DNA of 61,803 nucleotides, taken from Candidatus Nanopelagicales bacterium (GTDB lineage: Bacteria > Actinomycetota > Actinomycetes > S36-B12). This document shows positions 1 to 8,477 of this stretch, piece after piece. Position 1 is the first letter of the stretch; each line of letters starts with the position of its first letter. The stretch covers positions 1 to 61,803 of the forward strand of contig JAQTZL010000003.1 of NCBI GenBank assembly GCA_028687755.1, in the 5' to 3' direction. The position numbers and the translations under genes were made by a program. A model generated the notes under the pieces. It made no database searches. It saw only the letters and a program-made list of their open reading frames with translations, and had not been told where the DNA came from.

Positions 1-1
1 T

Positions 2-106
2 ATGTGGCTTGGAATCATTGAATCAGTTGCCGTTGTCGGCCTTGTCATTTTCGGCATCATTATGTTTGTGCGTTGGGCCATCAATGAAGGTGGCAAGCGC
101 CCTTAG
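2..106 (+). CDS. Short single-span membrane peptide, possibly the end of a longer gene
   Basis: An ATG at the window edge opens a 34-residue frame with one hydrophobic helix (about residues 4-23) followed by a basic, glycine-rich tail, ending in TAG. The frame is also open to the window start, so this may be the C-terminus of a larger membrane protein. Its stop overlaps by 4 bases the stop of the convergent SDR gene. I do not recognise a family. Confidence 0.4.
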   Translation: MWLGIIESVAVVGLVIFGIIMFVRWAINEGGKRP

Positions 107-951
107 AAGAGTGTCGCCTCACCTGACGCTCGAACTGTAATGTCACTAATGAGAACACCCCATGGTTGATCAATCACATAAAGAATTGCATCAGAAATGT
201 ATTCGGGTGCAAGAGAGAAGTACCCGACGGACTCAGGGCTAGAGAGTTCTTCAGGAAGTGTGCCACTCATCATCATTTTCATTTTGTCTAGTGAGGCGTC
301 GTTGTGATGACCGAGCATGCCGATCACTGCTTTGAAGTTAATGATGGATTTCGCAAGACCGGTCGCAGCTACGCCCGTTGGGCGAACGACAGAAACCTTG
401 ATTTTGCCTTGGGTTTCCATGCGCAAGGATTCAGAGATCATGTTGACGGCGCTTTTTGTTGCACCGTACACAGCTGAACCTTCTGTTGGTGAATTTCCGT
501 ACGTTGAAGACACGTTAATGACGTGACCGCGGCCTTGCTTGATCATCTGCTCGTACACCGCTGAGATGCCATGCACGACGCCTTTGATGTTTATGTCGAT
601 CGCGCGATCCCAAGCGGCTGCGGCTTTATCGTGATCGGAAAAGAAAGCTAGCGGCATGATGCCGGCGTTGTTGATCATGACGTCGATTCGGCCAAACTTC
701 TCAACAGCGAGTGCAGCACCGGCCTGCATGTCTTCAAGCTTTGATACGTCGGCCTTTTGCCAGGCAACCTTGTAACCCTTGGCTGCCAGAGGAGCAAAGG
801 TTTCTGCGAGCGCTTCCTCGTTAATGTCTAAGCCAACGACGCAGGCTCCACGCTCAGCGGCTTGCTCGGCGACCAATTTGCCAAAGCCATTTGCTGCCCC
901 GGTCAGAACAATGACGCGATCGGCAATGCGATCTGCGGTTTTGTTAGTCAC
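103..951 (-). CDS. Short-chain dehydrogenase/reductase (SDR)
   Basis: A 282-aa cytosolic NAD(P)-dependent oxidoreductase of the classical SDR family. The Rossmann glycine motif TGAANGFG is at residues 17-24, NNAG at 94-97, the catalytic serine near 149 and the YGATK (YxxxK) pair at 162-166. Asp42 after the second beta strand favours NAD over NADP, which is inference. It overlaps the upstream aldehyde dehydrogenase by 4 bases (ATGA), so the two are translationally coupled and probably oxidise an alcohol and then an aldehyde in sequence. The substrate cannot be read from the sequence. Confidence 0.85.
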   Translation of the reverse strand: MTNKTADRIADRVIVLTGAANGFGKLVAEQAAERGACVVGLDINEEALAETFAPLAAKGYKVAWQKADVSKLEDMQAGAALAVEKFGRIDVMINNAGIMPLAFFSDHDKAAAAWDRAIDINIKGVVHGISAVYEQMIKQGRGHVINVSSTYGNSPTEGSAVYGATKSAVNMISESLRMETQGKIKVSVVRPTGVAATGLAKSIINFKAVIGMLGHHNDASLDKMKMMMSGTLPEELSSPESVGYFSLAPEYISDAILYVIDQPWGVLISDITVRASGEATLF

Positions 952-2426
952 TTCTTCACTCCTTGTCGTGGGCCGGCGATGATGACTGACTTCGGGCGAA
1001 TGAATTCTTCAATGCCTGGCTTGCCGCCTTCGCGGCCAAAGCCGCTCTCGCCCAATCCACCAAACGGCGTGTTAGGCACGACTGGATATGCACCATTGAC
1101 GTAGACCGACCCAGCGCGAAGTTCTTCTGAAACTCGGTGAACCAAATTGAGATCGTTGCTGTGAATGTAGGCCGCTAAACCAAACTGTGTTGAGTTTGCT
1201 ATGGCGATTGCTTCTTCCTCGGTCTTGAACTTAATCACCGCACATACCGGGCCGAAGACTTCATTCATGGCAAGGGATGAGGTCGGATCGACATCCACAA
1301 AAAGTGTTGGCGCGATGAAGTTTCCATCGGCAAGGTCACCACCCATCTTCGTACCGCCAGTCAGAAGAGTTCCATCACCGTTAGCTTTTGCTTCTTCAAT
1401 AAGTCCAAGAATTCGCTGTGTCGCGGCTGCATTCACGACGGGACCCATCACATTTCCCCGCACGGAAGGATCTCCAATAGTCAGTGCTTCAGCGCCAGCT
1501 TTGAGACGAGAGATCACTTCGTCGTAAATATCTTCATGCAGTAACACGCGTGAACCCATGATGCAGGCCTGCCCGCTGAGATTGGCCAATCCGCCTGTCA
1601 CAACCTCGTGAACAGCGACATCGAGATTTGCATCAGTGAAAATGATGTTCGCACTCTTGCCACCCAGTTCCATCACGGAAGGCTTTAAGTGTTGTGCACA
1701 AGACGCCATGATGATGCGAGCCGTTGCAGGCCCACCCGTGAAACTCACCTTCTGTGTCAAAGGATGAGCAACAAGGGCTGCGCCTGCTTCGGCAGTTCCG
1801 GGCACCATGTTGATTACGCCTGCGGGGATACCTGCTTCATCAGCAAGACGAGCAAAAATTTCTGGGGTGAACGGTGTCATCTCAGATGGCTTAATCACCA
1901 CCGTATTACCGGCAGCTAGCGCTGGCCCGATTTTCATCGCAACCGAGAGCAACGGGACGTTCCAAGTGGTGATCACTGCGATAACGCCATAGGGCTCTGG
2001 CAACGTGTAGGTGAAATCCCCACCGTGAATCATCGAGTTGCTGACAGTTCCCTCAAGTTTGTCTGCCCACCCGGCGTAGTACGAGATCCACTGACGAGTG
2101 AGCCACACCTGAGTAGTGGCCAAACCAATGGCAACACCATTTTCCAGTGCAGCAGCTGCTGCGATTTCTTTTCGCGCATCACCCATAAGGTCTGCCAACT
2201 TCAAGAGTGCATCGCGGCGTGCTGCAGGCGGCGTACGACGCCAAATCTGGAATGCGGCTTGAGCAGCTTGGCAAGCAGCTTCAACTTCTGCGGGGCCAGC
2301 AAGCGGAACCTCTGCTTGCACCTGGCCTGTGGATGGGTTCACGTGCTGGTGCACGCCGCCAGAACCTGTGGTGAGGTGCTGATCACCAATGCGTAGGTGG
2401 ACCTGAGGTAGGGCGGAATTGGTCAT
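948..2426 (-). CDS. Aldehyde dehydrogenase family protein
   Basis: A 492-aa NAD(P)-dependent aldehyde dehydrogenase that oxidises an aldehyde to the acid. It has the usual family length, the oxyanion and cofactor motif TTWNVPL, the KPSEMTP segment, the general-base motif ELGGKS (about residue 260) and the catalytic cysteine in GQACIMGSR (about 290). It is the first gene of a two-gene operon with the SDR, sharing a 4-bp overlap. A long-chain, betaine or aromatic aldehyde substrate is equally possible. Confidence 0.9.
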   Translation of the reverse strand: MTNSALPQVHLRIGDQHLTTGSGGVHQHVNPSTGQVQAEVPLAGPAEVEAACQAAQAAFQIWRRTPPAARRDALLKLADLMGDARKEIAAAAALENGVAIGLATTQVWLTRQWISYYAGWADKLEGTVSNSMIHGGDFTYTLPEPYGVIAVITTWNVPLLSVAMKIGPALAAGNTVVIKPSEMTPFTPEIFARLADEAGIPAGVINMVPGTAEAGAALVAHPLTQKVSFTGGPATARIIMASCAQHLKPSVMELGGKSANIIFTDANLDVAVHEVVTGGLANLSGQACIMGSRVLLHEDIYDEVISRLKAGAEALTIGDPSVRGNVMGPVVNAAATQRILGLIEEAKANGDGTLLTGGTKMGGDLADGNFIAPTLFVDVDPTSSLAMNEVFGPVCAVIKFKTEEEAIAIANSTQFGLAAYIHSNDLNLVHRVSEELRAGSVYVNGAYPVVPNTPFGGLGESGFGREGGKPGIEEFIRPKSVIIAGPRQGVKK

Positions 2427-2510
2427 GATTCATCCTCTTTTGGCAGCAAAAGTCGATTTTTCATTCAGGAATATGCCACAACTTTGGGATGGTGTGAAGG
2501 GGGGACTTGA

Positions 2511-3149
2511 TCACTCGGGAAGGTTGGCGCGTAGCCAATCCACCCATGGGCTGGCTGCCTTCCATGCAGTGGTGATGTGCATGAGGCATTCGCGTGAATA
2601 AAGCCAAGGCTCAGGTGCCCAGTGTTGGGAAAGAGCCAGACTCTTGAGTCGCAGGAGATCGATATGTGGATGGTCCTTGTCGAATCCCCGTGGCGCCGAT
2701 TTCAAGGCATTTTCGGTTGTCAATTCAAAGCCAGCCTTTTTCACCTTTGCTAGGACTTTGCGAATTTCTTTCGCACCGCCATCACTATCAGCAAGTTGAC
2801 GAAAGGTTGTGAGTTGATTCTTTGTTGGTTGCCACGTTCCACAACCCAGCAACAAGCCATCAGCATCAATGCGCACGTAATAAGCAGCGTTACCTACAGT
2901 GTTTGCAATCAATGATGCATGTTCATTGAGTGGTGGCAGGTCTGGCCAAAAGCGAACATTGCGATACGGACGAAAAACCTTGACTGGGGAGTAATCCGTT
3001 TCAAGTTCTCCGGCCAAAGCTTTAAGCGGGAACGCAACATTGGTGTCGTACATAGCGCGGTTGGCATGAAACCACTCACGATTGTTGTGTTCTTCAAGAG
3101 TGAGGTAGTACTTCACAAAATCTTTGCCGAAGCCATGGAACGTATTCAT
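2511..3149 (-). CDS. DUF2461 / TIGR02453 family protein
   Basis: A 212-aa protein starting MNTFHGFGKDF, with the family hallmarks FxKDFVKYYxxLEEHNNREWF near the N-terminus, an FRPYRNVRF segment and a YYVRIDADGLLLGCG core. The frame is open for 43 more codons upstream, but the ATG at 3149 has an AGGCAGGAAC ribosome-binding site 10 bp after the M24 peptidase stop, so I start there. The family is common in bacteria and its function is unknown. It is probably co-transcribed with the upstream peptidase gene. Confidence 0.8.
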   Translation of the reverse strand: MNTFHGFGKDFVKYYLTLEEHNNREWFHANRAMYDTNVAFPLKALAGELETDYSPVKVFRPYRNVRFWPDLPPLNEHASLIANTVGNAAYYVRIDADGLLLGCGTWQPTKNQLTTFRQLADSDGGAKEIRKVLAKVKKAGFELTTENALKSAPRGFDKDHPHIDLLRLKSLALSQHWAPEPWLYSRECLMHITTAWKAASPWVDWLRANLPE

Positions 3150-3159
3150 AGTTCCTGCC

Positions 3160-3834
3160 TTAGATGAGTAACTGCTCAAAGAAACTGCCAATGTTGTGTT
3201 GTGGGTTGACCAAGTGAACTTCCAAGATCCAGTTCCATGAATTTCCCGAACCGTCTTCGCGATGAAGTGGTAATACATTGTCTGCGGTCAGGTACGAAGT
3301 CACCTTGTCATCCTCAACTCGTTCATGCGGAAATTCGCCAATCAGATGCCCCACATGGCGCTGTTCACCCAACGCATACCCCGAGCCTTGCGCTTCATTG
3401 CGTACGAACTGAAATAGTTCATGTGCATTGATGTGGGGATTAGCTTTTGCGAAACCTCTACCGAGATTCCAAATGCGTTCAGCGTCATCCCGAAGGCGTA
3501 ATTTGATTGGATCGTTTCCGATCACATATGTACGACCAAAATCGGCTTCCCATTGAGAAAAGACTGGACCAAAGTCCAGAAAAAGAATGTCATCGTCTGT
3601 GAATGTCCGAACCTGCGGATTCTCACGATAGGGATACACGGTGTTTGGGCCAGAACGAACAATCCGCTTATGCCAAAACGTATCTACACCGAAGTGGGTT
3701 GCCGCGAGATCTTTGATGCCATCGCTGGCAGTGAGCTCTGTGTTCCCAGGACGTAGAAGACCTTGATCTATGGACATTTCGAACAGTTGGGAAGCTAAGG
3801 CCTCAGCATCTCGAAGCTGCTGAAGCCGTGACAT
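3160..3834 (-). CDS. M24 family metallopeptidase (Xaa-Pro aminopeptidase-like)
   Basis: A protein of about 224 aa with a pita-bread fold of the creatinase/aminopeptidase P class. Metal ligands visible in order are Asp in LFLDFGPVF, Asp in EADFGRTYV, His in HVGHLIGEFPHER and Glu in ILEVHLV. It has only the catalytic domain, which is normal for the short M24 subgroup. An ATG 12 codons earlier (at 3870) is possible, but similarity to related proteins seems to begin at MSRLQQL. The gene diverges from the acyltransferase at 3903, leaving a short shared promoter region. Confidence 0.8.
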   Translation of the reverse strand: MSRLQQLRDAEALASQLFEMSIDQGLLRPGNTELTASDGIKDLAATHFGVDTFWHKRIVRSGPNTVYPYRENPQVRTFTDDDILFLDFGPVFSQWEADFGRTYVIGNDPIKLRLRDDAERIWNLGRGFAKANPHINAHELFQFVRNEAQGSGYALGEQRHVGHLIGEFPHERVEDDKVTSYLTADNVLPLHREDGSGNSWNWILEVHLVNPQHNIGSFFEQLLI

Positions 3835-3902
3835 GAATTTCACGTTACACCGTGCAGTGTCTGCGTTCATGCCCTACATCCGCGTGCGGCATGATCAGGT
3901 CC

Positions 3903-4961
3903 ATGCCAAACACTCGTCCACGAATTGAGTGGATGGACGTTATCAAGGCAACTGCCGTGATTGTGATCGTTCTTTCACACGCGGTAGACCTAACAGCTCC
4001 AGTAGCCCACGGTGGTGCAGCACAAACTGTGTGGCAAATCGTGATGACGATCCTTGAGCCAATGCGCATGCCGCTCTTCTTCATGATTTCAGGCATGTTG
4101 GCCGTTTCTGCCCTCAAACGACCGTGGGGAAAAATTCGCCGCCGCACGTGGGGAATGGTCTACCTCTACTTGGTGTGGAGCGTGATCTTCTTTGCTGTGG
4201 TTGCCTGGTACGAGCGCGCACCATGGATCGAGCACGGTCTTGAATATCTCCGCCTAATTCTCATTGCTGGTGATGGGTACTGGTACCTGTACGCCATGGT
4301 GTTGTACTTCTGCATCGTTAAATTGACTCACCGATGGCCGATCTGGATCCTTTTGGGTGTTGCAATTGTGTTGAATCTTGCGAAAGAGCCTCTCTTGAAT
4401 TTCAATCGCGACCACCTCCTTGGTCCGGGTTCTGGATCGATGTTCATCAAGATCCTGATTAACTTTGTGTTCTATTTAATAGGAGTGCACTTCAAGGACA
4501 TCATTGAAAGGATTGCAAAATACGCAAGCTGGCCACGCATTATTGGGATCGCCGTAGCCCTATCGGCAGTCGGTATTTGGCGATTCAACACTCCTTGGAC
4601 TTGGGAGCAGTCATTGCTCCCAGCGAACCTGCTGTACATCGTCTTAGCAGTCATGTTGGCATCAACGCTGGTGGCGTTTCCCAAAGTCCGAGCGTATGGA
4701 ACAAGGGTCGGACGTCAGACCCTGCCAATTTTCGTTGTGCAATTTCCATTCATGTTGATTTTGCAACAGTGGTTTAAGAATGAATCTGACCTCTATCAAA
4801 ACCAGTGGTTTATAGCGCTATTCCCAGTTGCATTTTTAGCCTTCGATATCGCTTTCGCGTTAGTGCTTCATCGAGTGACGGAAAAGAACATAGGTCGATT
4901 CCTTTTTGAAGTGCCGCATTGGATCGCACGTGATGAGCGATCAAAGACTTCTAAGCAGTAA
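3903..4961 (+). CDS. Acyltransferase 3 family integral membrane protein
   Basis: A 352-aa polytopic membrane protein with about ten hydrophobic segments. It has the family N-terminus RPRIEWMDVIKA, a conserved His in VLSHAVDL and the cytoplasmic basic stretch RPWGKIRRRTWG. Such proteins O-acylate cell-surface glycans or lipids. The ATG at 3903 follows an AGGTCC site and matches the start of the paralogue at 10997, so upstream in-frame ATGs are not used here. The stop abuts the convergent DUF1905 gene. The acceptor is unknown. Confidence 0.85.
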   Translation: MPNTRPRIEWMDVIKATAVIVIVLSHAVDLTAPVAHGGAAQTVWQIVMTILEPMRMPLFFMISGMLAVSALKRPWGKIRRRTWGMVYLYLVWSVIFFAVVAWYERAPWIEHGLEYLRLILIAGDGYWYLYAMVLYFCIVKLTHRWPIWILLGVAIVLNLAKEPLLNFNRDHLLGPGSGSMFIKILINFVFYLIGVHFKDIIERIAKYASWPRIIGIAVALSAVGIWRFNTPWTWEQSLLPANLLYIVLAVMLASTLVAFPKVRAYGTRVGRQTLPIFVVQFPFMLILQQWFKNESDLYQNQWFIALFPVAFLAFDIAFALVLHRVTEKNIGRFLFEVPHWIARDERSKTSKQ

Positions 4962-5258
4962 TCACACATCGGCGAGCGTAAAGCTCACGTGTATCTGATC
5001 GCCTTCATCAATCTTTTCCTTGCTTCGAATATCCTTTTTTAGCGGAAGGATGTACGAGCCGGATTTTGACTCACGAAACAGCGATGTTCCCCAAGTTGAC
5101 GTACCAATCGTTGTATTGACGCGAACTGAACCAAAACCACGTTTCATGCCAGCTGTTCGAGCCTGAATCTCATCGGCCAAATCAATGGGGAGGGTGACGA
5201 AGTACCAGGCTCCCTCGCCTGAATAGATCCAGACTTCGCCGCTAAACGTGAACGCCAT
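4962..5258 (-). CDS. DUF1905 domain protein
   Basis: A 98-aa single-domain protein of the DUF1905 type, a small beta barrel. Segments seen are FSGEVWIYSGEGAWYFVTLP, GFGSVRVNTTIG, the W-G-T-S-L-F strand, SGSYILPLKKDIR and GDQIHVSFTL at the C-terminus. The frame extends upstream, but MAFTFSGEVW at 5258 starts at the domain boundary and leaves an 8-bp gap to the acr3 stop. It is therefore the last gene of the arsenic operon by position. A role in arsenic resistance is not established; DUF1905 proteins are widespread. Confidence 0.75.
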   Translation of the reverse strand: MAFTFSGEVWIYSGEGAWYFVTLPIDLADEIQARTAGMKRGFGSVRVNTTIGTSTWGTSLFRESKSGSYILPLKKDIRSKEKIDEGDQIHVSFTLADV

Positions 5259-5265
5259 CTGCGAA

Positions 5266-6339
5266 TTATGCGCTTCTTGCTTGCAACTTTCGTCGCAACC
5301 ACAAAGAGACGTACACAAGCGCAACGAGAGCAGGCACTTCAATAAGTGGGCCAACGACTCCTGCGAGCGCTTGACCGCTGGTAATTCCCCAGACACCGAT
5401 ACTCACCGCAATGGCGAGTTCAAAGTTATTTCCAGCTGCAGTGAATGCGAGGGTTGCCGTCTTTGGATATCCCAGGCGGCCCTTAACGCCAAGAGCGAAA
5501 GAAACGCTCCACATAATTGCGAAATAGACCATCAGCGGAATTGCGATGCGAATGACGGACCCAAGGTTTGATACAACGGCCTCACCTTGGAGGGTAAACA
5601 TGACGACGATGGTGAAGAGCAAGCCATAGAGTGCGAATGGTCCGATGCGCGGTGCGAAAACAGTGTCGTACCAGATCTTGCCCTTGACCTTGATGCCGAT
5701 CTTGCGAGTGAAGAAACCTAAGGCAAGGGGTATTCCTAAAAAGATGAGCACTGCCTTGGTGATTTCCCATGTTGAAAACACTACGTCTTGAGTGTCCAAG
5801 CCGAGCCAACCCGGCAAGATCGCAAGGTAAAACCAGCCGAGAAGTGCATACGCCAGGATTTGAAAGACGGAGTTGATTGCGACAAGCAGCGCTCCGGCTT
5901 CAGGGTCGCCACATGCAAGGTCGTTCCAGATCAACACCATTGCGATACACCGGGCAAGACCAATGACGATGAGACCGGTTCGAAACGCAGGTTGATCAGG
6001 TAAGAAAATCCAAGCGAGAGCAAACATCAGCATTGGGCCTATGAGCCAGTTAAGTATCAGACTCAAACTGAGCAACTTGCGATCGCCAGTGACATGGCCC
6101 ATGTCCTCGTAGTGCACCTTCGCTAACACTGGGTACATCATGAGCAGCAAACCAAAGGCAATCGGTAACGACGTTTGCCCAATTTTGACGGCATCAAGCC
6201 AGGTCTGAGCGTCTGGAATGAATTTGCCGATTGCTAAGCCGCCAACCATCGCGGCAACAATCCACACAGGAAGAAATCGATCGAGAAATGAGAGTTTCTC
6301 AATGACATGATCATGTTCAACAGCGGTGTCTTGAGTCAC
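5266..6339 (-). CDS. acr3: ACR3 family arsenite efflux transporter
   Basis: A 357-aa integral membrane exporter of As(III), and possibly Sb(III), with about ten transmembrane segments of the BART superfamily. The conserved cysteine region GLARCIAMVLIWNDLACGD and the TAAGNNFELAIAV segment are typical of ACR3 rather than ArsB. It follows arsC with a 4-bp overlap and is followed by DUF1905. It removes the arsenite made by the reductase. Expression is presumably repressed by the divergent ArsR. Confidence 0.93.
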   Translation of the reverse strand: MTQDTAVEHDHVIEKLSFLDRFLPVWIVAAMVGGLAIGKFIPDAQTWLDAVKIGQTSLPIAFGLLLMMYPVLAKVHYEDMGHVTGDRKLLSLSLILNWLIGPMLMFALAWIFLPDQPAFRTGLIVIGLARCIAMVLIWNDLACGDPEAGALLVAINSVFQILAYALLGWFYLAILPGWLGLDTQDVVFSTWEITKAVLIFLGIPLALGFFTRKIGIKVKGKIWYDTVFAPRIGPFALYGLLFTIVVMFTLQGEAVVSNLGSVIRIAIPLMVYFAIMWSVSFALGVKGRLGYPKTATLAFTAAGNNFELAIAVSIGVWGITSGQALAGVVGPLIEVPALVALVYVSLWLRRKLQARSA

Positions 6340-6743
6340 GAAGTGGGGAGCAATTCTGCGATGAGCTGCTCGATACGGCCGCGAATTTCATCGCGGATAG
6401 GGCGAACTGAGTCGGGCCCTTGTCCGGCTGGGTCTTCGAGTTTCCAATCCTCGTAGCGCTTGCCTGGGAAGATTGGGCAAGCATCACCGCAACCCATGGT
6501 GATCACGACATCGGATGCTTGCACAGCCTCAACAGTGAGCACTTTTGGAACTTCGGCTGCGATATCGATGCCATCTTCCTTAAGCACTGCAACAACGGCT
6601 GGATTGACCGAACCAGCAGGCGCGGACCCAGCTGAGCGCACTTCAATTGCACCGTTGGACAACGAGGTGAGATACGCCGCCGCCATTTGTGAGCGACCAG
6701 CGTTGTGTACACACACAAAGAGCACAGATGGTTTAGGTGACAT
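6336..6743 (-). CDS. arsC: Arsenate reductase, low-molecular-weight phosphatase type
   Basis: A 135-aa cytosolic enzyme that reduces As(V) to As(III) for export. The P-loop CVHNAGRS (CX5R) is near residue 11. The MGCGDACPIFPG segment carries further cysteines, and LEDPAGQGPDS holds the catalytic Asp-Pro. In actinobacteria this family uses thioredoxin or mycothiol/mycoredoxin; which applies here cannot be told. The start codon directly follows the arsI stop, and the end overlaps acr3 by 4 bp. Confidence 0.92.
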   Translation of the reverse strand: MSPKPSVLFVCVHNAGRSQMAAAYLTSLSNGAIEVRSAGSAPAGSVNPAVVAVLKEDGIDIAAEVPKVLTVEAVQASDVVITMGCGDACPIFPGKRYEDWKLEDPAGQGPDSVRPIRDEIRGRIEQLIAELLPTS

Positions 6744-7217
6744 TTAATTGCACGCTTCCCCTGGTGCGCAGCATGCGCCGGTTGCGGTTTCTGCTAACGA
6801 CAACATCTGCATTCCAGCGGGGTTGTCATTTTTAATCGAGTAGAACTCCCAAGGAGTCCCCGAAGGATCATGGGCCCAGAACTTGTCTTGCAGGGCGAAG
6901 CAGCAGGTGGTGTTCATTTCGTCAGCGAGTTCGAAACCATCAGCGCGTAGACGCTCACCATGAGTGCTCACTGCTGCTAGATCCATGAGTTCTACACCTA
7001 GGTGATTCAAGGCACCCTGCGGGCCAGTTCCGCGGACGGCTTCGGTGGTTTCCATCAACACCAGCTTGAGGGGTGGATTTGCGATTTCGAAATTTGCGTA
7101 CCCAGGGCGCAATTTATGGGGAGTTGTATTGAACAACTTTGAGTAAAAAGCGATTGAGGCTTCCAGATCGGCCACGTTGAGGGCCAGCTGCACGCGGGAA
7201 TCTGTTTCAGTGGACAC
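6744..7217 (-). CDS. arsI: ArsI/CadI-type VOC metalloenzyme (candidate C-As lyase)
   Basis: A 157-aa vicinal-oxygen-chelate dioxygenase-like protein. It has the N-terminal metal His/Gln region VQLALNVADLEASIAFY, the vicinal cysteine pair in NTTCCFALQDKFWAHDPSGT, a glutamate in PWEFY and a cysteine-rich tail CCAPGEACN. ArsI proteins with this Cys pair cleave the carbon-arsenic bond of trivalent organoarsenicals, while the related CadI is only known as cadmium-induced. It is the first gene of the ars operon, next to the operator-like repeats. The lyase assignment is inferred from the Cys pair and context. Confidence 0.85.
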   Translation of the reverse strand: MSTETDSRVQLALNVADLEASIAFYSKLFNTTPHKLRPGYANFEIANPPLKLVLMETTEAVRGTGPQGALNHLGVELMDLAAVSTHGERLRADGFELADEMNTTCCFALQDKFWAHDPSGTPWEFYSIKNDNPAGMQMLSLAETATGACCAPGEACN

Positions 7218-7226
7218 GCGAACTCC

Positions 7227-7264
7227 TATATTGATAACTATCTATATTGACGAATGTCGATATA
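7227..7264. promoter_or_regulatory. ArsR operator-like repeats in the arsI/arsR divergent region
   Basis: An imperfect inverted repeat TATATTGAC-GAAT-GTCGATATA (one mismatch) spans 7243-7264. A second copy of the half site, TATATTGA, lies at 7227-7234, 16 bp away. AT-rich dyads of this kind are typical ArsR/SmtB operators. It sits 10-47 bp upstream of arsI and 68 bp before arsR, so one site could control both directions. Confidence 0.6.
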
Positions 7265-7331
7265 CAATCAGACAGGCCGAAGAAGGTCAACCTGTGGGGC
7301 GCAGTGCAACGTGAAGATTGGATGAACACCG

Positions 7332-7679
7332 ATGAGTGGCAGTTCGGCGATGCTCGTGCTTGAAGACATCAGTGCGTGCGGGCCAAATCCAACAGGGGCG
7401 CCTATTGATCGAACCGCGGCAGAATCCATGGCGGCACTTCTCAAGGCAGTGGCTGACCCGGCTCGCTTGCAGCTGTTGTCCATGTTGAAGCAAGCCTCGA
7501 ATCAAGAAGCGTGCGTTTGTGACCTCACCGCACCACTTGGCCTTAGTCAGCCAACGGTGAGCCATCACCTCAAGGTTTTGACCGATGCAGGACTGGTCAC
7601 TCGTGAACGTCGAGGTTCTTGGGCGTGGTTCACGTTGGTGCCTGCACAGTTGGCATATCTCAAAGGGTTTTTCGAATAG
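7332..7679 (+). CDS. arsR: ArsR family metalloregulatory repressor
   Basis: A 115-aa winged-helix repressor. The metal-binding CVC motif occurs in EACVCDLTAPLG, followed by the recognition helix SQPTVSHHLKVLTDAGLV and the wing RRGSWAWF. An additional Cys near the N-terminus (ISACGPN) may be a third thiol ligand. As(III) binding to the cysteines releases DNA. It diverges from arsI-arsC-acr3, and the operator-like dyad lies between them. ATG at 7350 is an alternative start. Confidence 0.9.
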   Translation: MSGSSAMLVLEDISACGPNPTGAPIDRTAAESMAALLKAVADPARLQLLSMLKQASNQEACVCDLTAPLGLSQPTVSHHLKVLTDAGLVTRERRGSWAWFTLVPAQLAYLKGFFE

Positions 7680-7706
7680 GAGCCGAGAAGTCAATAGAGT
7701 GGGTAC

Positions 7707-8147
7707 ATGCCACTTCAAGGTGAATATGAACCGAGTCCTGTTGCTTTTGTGCGCGATCAAGTTGCCTTGATCGAATCTTCAGGAGGGTTAGAGGGAATTC
7801 ATGACCCCGAAGGCCGCGGAGTCATCGTGCTCACCACCCTTGGTGCAAAGTCAGGGAAGATTCGTAAATCCGCTCTGATGCGCGTTGAGCATGATGGTGC
7901 CTACGTTGTTGTGGCATCTCAAGGTGGATCACGCAAGAACCCCGTGTGGTACTTCAATGTTCAAGCAAACCCACTCGTTGAATTGCAAGACGGACCCGAG
8001 CGCCATGACTATCTGGCACGTGAGCTCGCAGGCGACGAGCGTGCACAGTGGTGGGAGCGCGCAGTAGCTGACTTCCCTCCGTATGGCGAATACCAAAAGC
8101 GCACCGAGCGAGTGATCCCCGTCTTTATCTTGGAGCGCGTCAAGTGA
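7707..8147 (+). CDS. Deazaflavin (F420)-dependent nitroreductase/quinone reductase family
   Basis: A 146-aa split-barrel protein of the Ddn/TIGR00026 family, which reduces quinones or nitro compounds with F420H2. Typical segments are VIVLTTLGAKSGKIRKSALMR, YVVVASQGGSRKNPVWYFN and an ERVIPVFILE end. The family is restricted largely to actinobacteria that make F420. It overlaps the next small gene by 4 bp (GTGA), so the two are coupled. Confidence 0.85.
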   Translation: MPLQGEYEPSPVAFVRDQVALIESSGGLEGIHDPEGRGVIVLTTLGAKSGKIRKSALMRVEHDGAYVVVASQGGSRKNPVWYFNVQANPLVELQDGPERHDYLARELAGDERAQWWERAVADFPPYGEYQKRTERVIPVFILERVK

Positions 8148-8383
8148 GTTCCTACAAGGTTGAGAACATCGACAGCTCTTGGACGACCACGAAAGTCGTG
8201 GCGATCATTGTGGCTATTTTGACCGGCCTTTACATGTTGCCTTGGGCGATTGCGGCGGTCAGGGATGTGCGCCATTGGTCAGTATTTTGGGTGAACTTAC
8301 TGCTTGGGTGGACCATCATCGGCTGGATCGTTGCTCTGGTTATGGCTCTTCGATCTCAGCGCCAAGTTGTCGTCGTCGAATAA
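8144..8383 (+). CDS. Superinfection-immunity-like small membrane protein
   Basis: A 79-aa protein with two hydrophobic helices (about residues 17-38 and 47-68). The second helix ends in LLGWTIIGWIVALVMAL, the pattern of the Imm/'superinfection immunity' Pfam family, named after T4 Imm but common in bacterial chromosomes. It starts at a GTG overlapping the previous stop. A real role in phage exclusion is not shown for chromosomal members, and nothing viral is nearby. Confidence 0.7.
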   Translation: MSSYKVENIDSSWTTTKVVAIIVAILTGLYMLPWAIAAVRDVRHWSVFWVNLLLGWTIIGWIVALVMALRSQRQVVVVE

Positions 8384-8477
8384 ATACGATTGTCAGCTCC
8401 TGCGGAATATCTCGCGCTGGCGAATTGTTGGCACCCACGAACTTCAATTTCTGCCCAATCGATCTGAATGAGGACCC

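Noticed and set aside
7287..7760. Antisense frame opposite arsR
   Set aside because: It covers arsR and the divergent operator region, and its translation lacks family features. The ArsR reading is unambiguous.
8144..8383. Prophage immunity gene
   Set aside because: The family name suggests phage exclusion, but there are no phage genes nearby and the gene is coupled to a housekeeping-type reductase.
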